Source: Bartonella grahamii ATCC 700132
Lineage (GTDB): Bacteria > Pseudomonadota > Alphaproteobacteria > Rhizobiales > Rhizobiaceae
Reading direction: 5' to 3'
NCBI RefSeq assembly: GCF_000518085.1
Contig: NZ_JACX01000007.1
Location: 53,681-117,680, forward strand
DNA length: 64,000 nt
The translations under genes were made by a program, and so were the position numbers. Below, in pieces: positions 9,393 through 18,343 of the stretch. Position 1 is the first letter of the stretch, and the number at the start of each line of letters is the position of its first letter. The notes under the pieces were generated by a model that was given only the letters and a program-made list of their open reading frames with translations, searched no databases and was not told where the DNA came from.

Positions 9393-10451
9393 ATGCGTGT
9401 ATCTTTGGATGAAACTGAGATTATTGCGCCTCACTTTAAAAGGCGTTTATCGGGAGTAACATCTACGATTATTCAGCTTATTCCACTGCAACGCGAACAG
9501 GGGGTGCGTATATCCACTTTGGGGTTTGGTTTACCACAAACTTTGCCGGCTCTTGCCTTTAAGGACCTTTTCGGACTTTGGAAAAGTCCGAAAGGGAAGC
9601 CATTTCGTATTTGGCATGCACGACGCAATATTGAGATGCTTTTTGGGATCTTTTTGCGCGATATCTTGAAAATGAAGCTGAAACTTATCTTTACATCGGC
9701 TTCACAACGCCATCATAAGCCTTTTACCAAATGGTTGATTCGCTGTATGGATAGGGTTATCGCTACCAGTACACATACGGGCGCTTATCTAGAAGTGCCT
9801 CATAAGGTTATTATGCATGGGGTGGATGTGAAGCGTTTTACTCCACCACAGACTCTTGATGATTACTTTTCTTCGACAGGATTTCCAGGAAAATATGCGG
9901 TAGGGTGTTTTGGGCGTCTGCGTTACTCAAAGGGAACAGATTTATTTGTTGATGCCATGATAGCGTTATTACCTGACTATCCTGAATGGACAGCACTTAT
10001 CGCTGGTCGTACGACAGAGCAATATTATCATTTTGAAAAAGAATTACACCAAAAGATTGCTAAGGCTGGTCTGGATGATCGCATTATTTTTCTTGGTGAG
10101 ATTCTGGATATCCCTTTGTGGTATCGTCGTTTATCGCTTTATGTTGCACCTTCTCGTACAGAAGGTTTCGGTTTAACACCATTAGAAGCAATGGCATCAC
10201 AGGTTGCGGTTGTAACGAGTGATGCAGGAGCTTATAAAGAATTGGTGGCCGAGGGAACAGGAACAGTTGTAAAAGCAGGAGATGGAGCGGCTTTAACAGC
10301 AGCAATTGAACCTTATTTTGCTGATGTAGAAAAAACATTGGTAGCCGGAAAGAAAGCTTTAACCCATGTTCGTACACACTTTCCTTTGGAAAAGGAGACA
10401 ACCGAGATTGAGCGTGTTTACAAAGAACTGTTTGCGGAAAAAACACTTTGA
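9393..10451 (+). CDS. lpcC: LPS core glycosyltransferase (LpcC-type)
   Basis: A 352-residue family-4 glycosyltransferase with a GT-B fold. The N-terminal half has RISTLGFGLP and WHARRNIEM; the C-terminal half has the nucleotide-sugar motif SRTEGFGLTPLEAMAS with its EX7E glutamates. It closely resembles the rhizobial LpcC mannosyltransferase, which adds the first mannose to the Kdo-lipid A core at the inner membrane. It is coupled to greA. A role in Bartonella LPS core synthesis follows from family knowledge; the sugar donor is inferred. Confidence 0.85.
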   Translation: MRVSLDETEIIAPHFKRRLSGVTSTIIQLIPLQREQGVRISTLGFGLPQTLPALAFKDLFGLWKSPKGKPFRIWHARRNIEMLFGIFLRDILKMKLKLIFTSASQRHHKPFTKWLIRCMDRVIATSTHTGAYLEVPHKVIMHGVDVKRFTPPQTLDDYFSSTGFPGKYAVGCFGRLRYSKGTDLFVDAMIALLPDYPEWTALIAGRTTEQYYHFEKELHQKIAKAGLDDRIIFLGEILDIPLWYRRLSLYVAPSRTEGFGLTPLEAMASQVAVVTSDAGAYKELVAEGTGTVVKAGDGAALTAAIEPYFADVEKTLVAGKKALTHVRTHFPLEKETTEIERVYKELFAEKTL

Positions 10452-11604
10452 TTATTATATCAAAGATCTTCTTGAGGAATGATAAAAAGTGTTTTCCTTA
10501 AAGGTTTTTCATAGTCATCAAGAAAACAGCTCAATGATATAAATGTTATTTTACAAAATTTATATTGTCTTTAGTAGAACGCTATAAGAAGTTCTCGAAA
10601 TTTTGGATAAAAGATTAAAAATGTATACGCTTGAGAGCGATATGTAGTTTATGATAAAGCATATTAGGAGAGAGGAAAGCTATTTTTATTCAGTGATATT
10701 TTAGAATAAGAAAATAATGCTTTAACTCAAGTCTAGATATACGGTGTCGTACTGATATTGTTCGTTTTGGAAGACTTAAATAGATAGAAAAAAACGTTTT
10801 CTTGTCTTAAAAAAGATATTTATGGTGTCTCCATGGGTAAAATAGTCGTACATATTTTCAATAAATTCATAATAAGATGGATCTAAGATCAATATATATG
10901 ATTTCTATAGATAGTTTACCTTTTTAATTTGAATAAGAGCTATCCTCTTGCACATCACAATTGGAGGAAAGCATGTGGTTGGATAAAACTATTGAAGACA
11001 GGGTGTAAAGAGATTTCTTATAAATTGTCTGAAATGCAGGTTGTTACGACATTAACAGAAAGAAAATAATATGGTGGTACTAATTTATATCTTATTTGTG
11101 GTACCGATTTGCACCTTATTATTATTTAAGTAAAAATGATGGTGCCCATTTTATATCTTTCATGAGAGCTGTCGTGAAATGGGGGTGATGAGTATTGTGA
11201 GATGTTTTTTACAAACAAGCTTGTGAATTCGTAATATAATAGCATTTTATTTTCTATAAGGATGTAACTCTATTAAAGAGAAAAAGCACTTTTATCAGCA
11301 AATATTCATATTTTTTTCATGAGAGATTATTCGTAAAAAAAGGATGTTCTATGTGCCCACTTTATTTGATAAAGAAGATCAATAAAGTGAAGTTTTATAT
11401 GTTCTGGATTTGAAGGCTCTTGGTATTTTATTGCTCTTGTCGAATTATTTTTATATCAACATTTATATCGTTGATATGATGATTTGTATGAAATTTTAGG
11501 AAATCTTCAGTGGATTGAGTGAGGGGTGAATATTATGACTCATACTGTTCACACCTTTTTATGTTGTAAATTTTTTATCATGGTAGAATAAAATGCTTTA
11601 TGCA
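10452..11604. other. 1.15-kb gene-poor decayed spacer
   Basis: No intact gene. It contains a possible broken small ORF with a perfect ribosome binding site (10973-11069), three imperfect copies of a GGTAC/GGTGC-ATTT-TATCTT motif at about 11070-11160, and two copies of TTCATGAGAG (11159 and 11316) that recur elsewhere in the window. This looks like neutralised DNA from lost genes. Confidence 0.4.
10973..11069 (+). pseudogene. Possible frameshifted small gene
   Basis: A GGAGG site sits six bases before ATG at 10973. The frame MWLDKTIEDRV stops at 11006-11008, but a shift of one base after AGGGTGT opens another frame, KEISYKLSEMQVV and onward to a TAA at 11067-11069. Together they would give about 31 residues. 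I recognise no family. It could be chance. Confidence 0.25.
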
Positions 11605-13056
11605 TTAGAATTGTTCACGCCAGAAAGCGGGAATAAAAAGGACGAATATTGTTATGATTTCAAGGCGTCCAGCTAACATTAGAAAACTTAAAATCCATAA
11701 AGCATTATCGTTGATTGTAGAGAAATTACCAGTGGGGCCAATAATATCTCCAAAGCCTGGACCAACATTTGAAAGTGCGGTTAAGACCCCTGTAAAGGCA
11801 GAGGTAAAGTCAAGACCGGTTGTAAGCAAAAGTGCAGTGCCGATAACAAGGCAAAACATATAAAGACAGACAAAAAACAAAACGGCTTGAGCAACATCGT
11901 TTGATATATTTGAGTGATCGTAGCGCGCCTTTACAACGACATTAGGAGAAAGAAGTTTTTCTATATTTGTTTGTGTAATACGCCAAAGAATAATGAGGCG
12001 ATTGATTTTCATGCCACCAGAAGTAGAACCAGCACATCCGCCTGTAAAAGAAACAATGAAGAAAATTCCAAGCGCAAACGGTCCCCAAAGTTGATAATCT
12101 TCAGCGCTGTAACCTGTGGTGCTAATAATGGATGAAAGGTGAAAAATGACATCAAGGAAAATCAAGTGGAACGCGCGATGATCATAAAACCGTAGCCATG
12201 CCGCTAAAGCAAAGCTGAAAAGGAGAACGATATGGAGAAAAACAATCACTTGTGGGTCAAGGAAGCGTTTGGAGTGTCCAGGAAGGACTAATTTAACATA
12301 AAGTACGAAGGGCAAAGCAGAAAGCAACATGAAGATTGTTGAAATAATTAAGATGGCTGGTTTATCAGAAAAATAACCAAAAGAAGCATCATGCGTTGAA
12401 AAACCAGCTGTTGCGACTGTACTCATTGCATGGTTAACGGCATCAAATAAATTCATGCCTGCAGCAAAATAAGAAAGCATACAAGCCAATGTGAGACCAA
12501 CATAAGCGATGATAATTCCGTTAGCAATTTGGTTGATGCGAGGCAATATTTTTTCAGATTTATCAGATGATTCCATATGAAAAAGTCGTACGCCACCCAC
12601 ACGCAATGAAGGCAAAAGTAAGAGGGCTAAACCGATAAAACCAATGCCCCCAATCCAGCATATAAGAGAACGCCATAACAAAATACTTCGCGATAAATTA
12701 TCAAGATCAGAAAGGACTGTGGAACCTGTTGTTGTAATTCCAGAAACAGATTCAAAAATGGCTCCTGCTAGAGAAATGGGAAGAGGAGAAAGATAAAGAG
12801 GTAAGGCACCTACGATGCTTCCTGTTAGCCAAAGACAAACAGTGAGCATAAAGCCAAGCCGTGCTGAAAAACGACAAGTAGCTCCCTTAGTTGCTAAAAG
12901 AATCAGAGTTGCTAACATGGTGGTTATGGCACAAGAATAGAGAAAGGTTATCCAATTACGATTGTTGTCGTGCAGATCCACAAAAATTGGCAAAAGCATT
13001 GCTCCTGCCATGATTAACGCAAAACGTGCACAGACATTGATAATAAACTGAAAAAT
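11605..13056 (-). CDS. trkH: Trk-type potassium uptake protein
   Basis: An inner-membrane K+ channel subunit with the four-fold repeated membrane-P loop-membrane design. The filter loops are visible as SGITTTGSTVLS, STVATAGFSTHD, SSIISTTGYSAED and TALSNVGPGFG. It needs TrkA for gating, which is not in this window. From the first ATG (13011) it has 468 residues, but the first transmembrane helix would be truncated. An in-frame ATT at 13054-13056, preceded by AGGGA six bases upstream, adds 15 residues (IFQFIINVCARFALI) that complete the helix; no ATG, GTG or TTG lies between it and the upstream TAG stop. I therefore place the start at ATT (483 residues). It is divergent from trxB. Confidence 0.88.
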   Translation of the reverse strand: MFQFIINVCARFALIMAGAMLLPIFVDLHDNNRNWITFLYSCAITTMLATLILLATKGATCRFSARLGFMLTVCLWLTGSIVGALPLYLSPLPISLAGAIFESVSGITTTGSTVLSDLDNLSRSILLWRSLICWIGGIGFIGLALLLLPSLRVGGVRLFHMESSDKSEKILPRINQIANGIIIAYVGLTLACMLSYFAAGMNLFDAVNHAMSTVATAGFSTHDASFGYFSDKPAILIISTIFMLLSALPFVLYVKLVLPGHSKRFLDPQVIVFLHIVLLFSFALAAWLRFYDHRAFHLIFLDVIFHLSSIISTTGYSAEDYQLWGPFALGIFFIVSFTGGCAGSTSGGMKINRLIILWRITQTNIEKLLSPNVVVKARYDHSNISNDVAQAVLFFVCLYMFCLVIGTALLLTTGLDFTSAFTGVLTALSNVGPGFGDIIGPTGNFSTINDNALWILSFLMLAGRLEIITIFVLFIPAFWREQF

Positions 13057-13311
13057 GACCGTTCCCTATCTTTGTATCTCTTTTTATTATGGTTTTGTGC
13101 TCATAAGAATTTACGTTTTTCTCTTTATAGGATAAAGATTAATTCTTAACATTAGGATGCCTTGATGAAATTGGTAATCAGACCTTTTCATAAAACTTGA
13201 AAATGAAGTACATATAACATAATTGGAGTTTTTGAAAAATATTTTTTTAAAAGGCTGCATTCCGTTATCATTTATAGAATAATTAAGTTATAATAAAGTG
13301 AAGGGGATTTA

Positions 13312-14268
13312 ATGGTACAATCGCATATTCGTCTGCTGATTATTGGCTCAGGTCCAGCTGGTTATACAGCGGCGATCTATGCAGCAAGAGCAATGCTTAA
13401 GCCGGTTTTGGTGACGGGCTTGCAGCAGGGGGGACAATTGACAATTACAACTGATGTTGAGAATTATCCAGGTTTTGCAGATCCCATTCAAGGACCGTGG
13501 TTGATGGAACAAATGGCGAAACAAGCTGAGAATATGGGGACAAAAATTGTCTATGATACAATTATAAAGGCTGATTTGTTGAAGTATCCTTTTGTTTTAT
13601 ATGGGGATTCAGGAACACAATATTCTTGTGATGCACTGATTATTGCAACAGGAGCTCAAGCGCGCTGGCTTGGTTTAGAAAGTGAACAAACCTTTATGGG
13701 CGGTGGTGTGTCCGCTTGTGCTACATGTGATGGCTTTTTTTACCGTGATAAGGACGTTATTGTCGTGGGAGGAGGAAATACCGCTGTTGAAGAAGCACTT
13801 TATTTATCGCATTTGGCTAAAAGTGTAAGCGTGGTTCACAGGCGGGGGCAGTTTCGGGCAGAAAAAATTTTGCAAGATAGGTTGCTTGCTTGCAAGAACG
13901 TACGTATCATTTGGGATCATGTGGTGGAAGAAATTGTGGGGCTGCCTGCACAGGGGGCAGTGGGCGCTGTTGTAACAGGGGCACGTCTGAAAAATGTTAA
14001 GACAGGTCACGAGATGACAGTGAATGCAGAGGGAATATTTATTGCTATTGGGCATGATCCTGCTGTTTCTCTGTTTGAAGGACAGCTGAAACAAAAACGA
14101 GGCGGCTATTTATGGACAGCACCGGACTCAACAGCAACAAGCATTGCTGGTGTTTTTGCTGCTGGGGATGTAACAGATGAAATATTCCGCCAAGCTGTAA
14201 CAGCTGCGGGAAGAGGATGTATGGCAGCGTTGGAAGCAGAACGGTTTCTGGATATATCTAAGCGTTAG
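13312..14268 (+). CDS. trxB: Thioredoxin reductase
   Basis: A cytoplasmic FAD/NADPH enzyme that keeps thioredoxin reduced. The FAD site GSGPAGYTAAIYAARA is at the N-terminus, the redox pair C136-A-T-C139 lies in SACATCDGFF, the NADPH site is VGGGNTAVEEAL, and the closing FAD motif is AAGDVTDEIFRQAVTAAG. The length of 318 residues is normal. It is followed after 42 bases by the LysR-type gene, an order conserved in rhizobia and Brucella, which suggests co-regulation with redox state. Confidence 0.95.
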   Translation: MVQSHIRLLIIGSGPAGYTAAIYAARAMLKPVLVTGLQQGGQLTITTDVENYPGFADPIQGPWLMEQMAKQAENMGTKIVYDTIIKADLLKYPFVLYGDSGTQYSCDALIIATGAQARWLGLESEQTFMGGGVSACATCDGFFYRDKDVIVVGGGNTAVEEALYLSHLAKSVSVVHRRGQFRAEKILQDRLLACKNVRIIWDHVVEEIVGLPAQGAVGAVVTGARLKNVKTGHEMTVNAEGIFIAIGHDPAVSLFEGQLKQKRGGYLWTAPDSTATSIAGVFAAGDVTDEIFRQAVTAAGRGCMAALEAERFLDISKR

Positions 14269-14310
14269 TAACTCATTGAGAACATAAAGAATCTAGAGGT
14301 AGAATTAATT

Positions 14311-15216
14311 GTGGCGCCACCGTTGGATTGGGATAAGTTAAGGGTTTTTCACGCTGCAGCAGAAGCGGGATCTTTTACGCATGCTGCTCAAAAGCTTCAT
14401 TTATCTCAGTCAGCAGTTTCACGACAGGTTTCGGCTTTAGAACAAGAGGTTGGGGTATCCTTATTTCAACGTCATGCGCGTGGTTTGATTCTTACAGAAC
14501 AGGGAGAAACTCTTTATCGTACAGCTCATGATGTTTTGATGAAGCTTGAAAGTGTACGTTTGCAACTAAGTGAAAGCTATGCAAAACCAACGGGGCACTT
14601 GCGTGTGACCTCGACCTTTGGAATGGGGGCAGGGTGGATTGCAGAGCGTATGCCAGAATTTCTTAGTCTTTATCCTGATATGCAGGTTCAGCTTTTGCTT
14701 TCCGATGAAGAGCTTGATTTGACAATGTGTCATGCGGATTGTGCTGTTCGCTTACATCAACCCCAACAACCTGATCTTATACAAAGAAAACTCTTTACAA
14801 TTCATATGCATGTTTATGCTTCGGAAAAGTATATTGCAAATTATGGAAAGCCGGAAAAATTGTCTGATCTCGATGAGCATCGTATTATTTCGTTCGGTGA
14901 ACCTGTCCCACCTTATTTGTCTGGTTTAAATTGGTTGGAAAAGGCTGGTAGAAGTGATGGATCATTGCGCGTTTCAGTTCTACAAATCAACAATATCATC
15001 TCAATAAAGAATGCGCTTATGCGTGATCTTGGGATTGCTGTGCTGCCTGATTATATCGTCAATAATGATGAGCATTTGGTGCGTCTTTTTCCTGATATGG
15101 TTGATATTCCTTCTTTTGATACTTTTTTTTGTTATCCTTATAATTTAAAGAATTTGGCAAGGTTAAATGCTTTTCGAGATTATATTTTTTTAAAAGCCCG
15201 TCAGTGGTCTTTTTAA
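14311..15216 (+). CDS. lsrB: LysR regulator, LsrB/VtlR type
   Basis: A 301-residue LysR-type regulator. The N-terminal winged helix reads LDWDKLRVFHAAAEAG and LHLSQSAVSRQVSALE, and the C-terminal effector domain carries HADCAVRLHQPQQPDLIQRKL. This matches LsrB of Sinorhizobium and VtlR of Brucella/Agrobacterium, including the position right behind trxB. In those species the protein controls oxidative stress, LPS or sugar-uptake genes and activates the AbcR sRNAs. It starts at GTG (14311), with AGAGG about ten bases upstream. An AbcR-like RNA candidate lies 360 bases downstream. The ortholog call is from sequence memory and gene order. Confidence 0.82.
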   Translation: MAPPLDWDKLRVFHAAAEAGSFTHAAQKLHLSQSAVSRQVSALEQEVGVSLFQRHARGLILTEQGETLYRTAHDVLMKLESVRLQLSESYAKPTGHLRVTSTFGMGAGWIAERMPEFLSLYPDMQVQLLLSDEELDLTMCHADCAVRLHQPQQPDLIQRKLFTIHMHVYASEKYIANYGKPEKLSDLDEHRIISFGEPVPPYLSGLNWLEKAGRSDGSLRVSVLQINNIISIKNALMRDLGIAVLPDYIVNNDEHLVRLFPDMVDIPSFDTFFCYPYNLKNLARLNAFRDYIFLKARQWSF

Positions 15217-15302
15217 TGTTAATGCCTTAATTTATAAGGAATAATTAACTGTTTTACAATTTGAGACTCCCCTAATATTCTTTCGTTTTAAATTTGCCCA
15301 TA

Positions 15303-15413
15303 TTGAATCAATTAAAACTATTCGTTGCACATTAAAAGTGGATGGAGTCCGTGTGGAAAAATACTTTTGAAAAAAGGGATAAATGTTTTTTATGAATGCT
15401 AGCAAATGTGAGA
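15303..15413. repeat. Dispersed intergenic repeat R1, copy A
   Basis: This matches the copies at about 46743-46858 and 47549-47665. Shared blocks include TTGAATCAATTAAAACTAT versus TTGTATCAATCAAAACCAT, and TTATGAATGCT followed by an AAATG element. The copies are diverged but collinear over about 110 bases. Confidence 0.6.
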
Positions 15414-15576
15414 GTTATTATATATTGAAAACTGGACAATCGTGTGATGGTGTAGCTTACATCTTTATATTTAATTAATAAAGAGTGGTACATGATGGAG
15501 ACAAATTTAAAGCTATGTGTTTATTGCATAGCAGATACGCTTAAGTCTTTATTGTACTTTTTCTTATAAAATGACA

Positions 15577-15708
15577 TAGAATGCTATCTCTTGATTATGT
15601 TGCCTCCCAGTGCATTTTCTTGAGTGTTCCCTTACGAAGATCTATCAGATTGGTTTTATCTCTGAGGATTTTCCAAATTTGCCGGACGTATGTCCGGCTT
15701 TTTTTTTT
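15577..15708 (+). ncRNA. AbcR-like trans-acting sRNA candidate
   Basis: A TATAAA box (15565-15570) would start an RNA near 15577. The RNA carries an exposed CTCCCA (15604-15609), a second pyrimidine patch TTCCCTTA (15627-15634), a hairpin TCAGA/TCTGA (15645-15665) and ends in a textbook terminator GCCGGAC-GTAT-GTCCGGC with ten Ts (15681-15708). Size, the CUCCC anti-Shine-Dalgarno motif and position downstream of an lsrB/vtlR-type gene all fit the Hfq-dependent AbcR (alpha-r15) family, which represses ABC-transporter mRNAs in rhizobia and Brucella. Only one copy is seen, whereas many relatives have two. The terminator is certain; the family is inference. Confidence 0.55.
15681..15708 (+). terminator. 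Strong intrinsic terminator of the sRNA
   Basis: A perfect 7-bp GC-rich stem GCCGGAC/GTCCGGC with a 4-base loop and ten Ts. The nearest + strand gene ends 465 bases upstream, so it most likely ends a separate short RNA. Confidence 0.9.
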
Positions 15709-15858
15709 ATTTTTGAAAGAGCTCCTAGAAATTGCAATATATGGGAGGATGATAAGGAAAAAATTTCGAAACTTGTGGATATCCAACAATTTTTTAAGAA
15801 TACTAAAATTCAATAAGGAGTTTGAGAGAGATTTATTCTGTTGTAGCATAAAAGTCTG

Positions 15859-16075
15859 TCTTTTAGAGGCATGATATAAAATATTTAAAACTTTATACAT
15901 TGAGGTGCTTTTTATTAGAGTGAGAGGTGAATATTTAAGGCAGGTCTTGTTCATAAAGCCTATGAAGTAAATCAAGTCGTTATTAGATAGAACTTAAAGG
16001 AAACTGGATTGTTTACATAACGACGGGAAGTGGCTTCTTCTTCATTTTAGGACGAAGAAGAAGCCGAGAAATAGA
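15859..16075. repeat. Dispersed intergenic repeat R2, copy A
   Basis: Collinear with 22270-22485. Shared blocks include TTTAGAG...TGATATAA, ACATTGAGGTGCTTTTTATTAGAG versus ACATTAAGGTGTTTTTTGTTAGAG, TGTTAGATA-type blocks and TTTTAGGA...GAAGAA near the end. This copy contains a perfect 12-bp hairpin GGCTTCTTCTTC/GAAGAAGAAGCC (16032-16065). Confidence 0.6.
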
Positions 16076-16364
16076 AAAGATTTGATTGTAAGGGCAATTG
16101 GGTTTAAAAGCGCTCGATCTTTTTTAGAGTTATAAATTGAATAGAGAAAGCAGAATAGTTTTTTTATCATCTCATGATAATAAACCGATTCATTTATTTG
16201 ATCGCTAGATTTTTTTGATCTTTATCTACAGCCTCTATTGTTGTGTTTATTCATGGATATTTTTACTGAATCGATTGATTCAGACCATGATACAGTTTCC
16301 GATATTTTCTCGGATATACTGACATTCGGCAAAAAAACGATCACAAAAAATGATATTAAAAATT

Positions 16365-17888
<1,524 letters not shown>

Positions 17889-18098
17889 TTAAAGAGCTGC
17901 AAGGTTGCCAGCGGCAAATTTTCCTGAACGACGATCTTGAAGAACATCATAAGAAATTTTTTGCCCTTCATTAAGACTGTTTAGACCAGAACGCTCAACA
18001 GCAGAAATGTGCACAAATACATCTGCACTACCATCACTAGGCTGAATGAATCCGAAACCTTTTGTTGTATTAAACCACTTAACTGTTCCTGTAGACAT
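17889..18098 (-). CDS. cspA: Cold-shock domain protein
   Basis: A 69-residue single cold-shock domain, an OB-fold RNA chaperone. RNP1 reads KGFGFIQP and RNP2 VFVHIS; the start GTVKWFN is typical. An open frame extends 16 residues upstream, but the family starts at MSTGTVKWF and that ATG (18098) has a good AAGGAGTTTCC site, so I use it. It is preceded by an untranslated leader, as in cold-shock mRNAs, and followed by a strong terminator. Whether it is cold-induced cannot be told from sequence. Confidence 0.93.
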   Translation of the reverse strand: MSTGTVKWFNTTKGFGFIQPSDGSADVFVHISAVERSGLNSLNEGQKISYDVLQDRRSGKFAAGNLAAL

Positions 18099-18343
18099 AG
18101 GAAACTCCTTAGAATATATAATTATATTGAGTATTGAAGCTTTCATTCCTTCAATACGGTTGTAGATCGAAATTAGGTGGGAGAAGTTTCGTCAAAAGTG
18201 CAGATCGCACAGGAAAGAAAGTCACGTAACCGAAAATTCGATGAAACCTCTATAAAAGCCTTTAGAACAAAAAGCAAGTCTTAATCAATTTTTATATAAA
18301 AAAAAATAAGAAAGCAGTGTACCTTTTGCTGAGTAGAAAAAAT

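Larger units (their letters stand above)
15217..16364. other. Spacer holding an sRNA candidate and two repeat copies
   Basis: 1.15 kb between the lsrB-type gene and aatA. It contains dispersed repeat R1 copy A (15303-15413), an AbcR-like sRNA (about 15577-15708), and repeat R2 copy A (15859-16075). Downstream of aatA there are small hairpins at 16266-16283 (CTGAATC-GATT-GATTCAG) and about 16298-16315 (TCCGA/TCGGA) that may help end aatA transcription. No protein gene is supported. Confidence 0.5.

Noticed and set aside
15581..15975. Overlapping frames on both strands between the lsrB-type gene and aatA
   Set aside because: They cross a strong intrinsic terminator and a repeat copy, have no ribosome binding sites and read as AT-rich noise.
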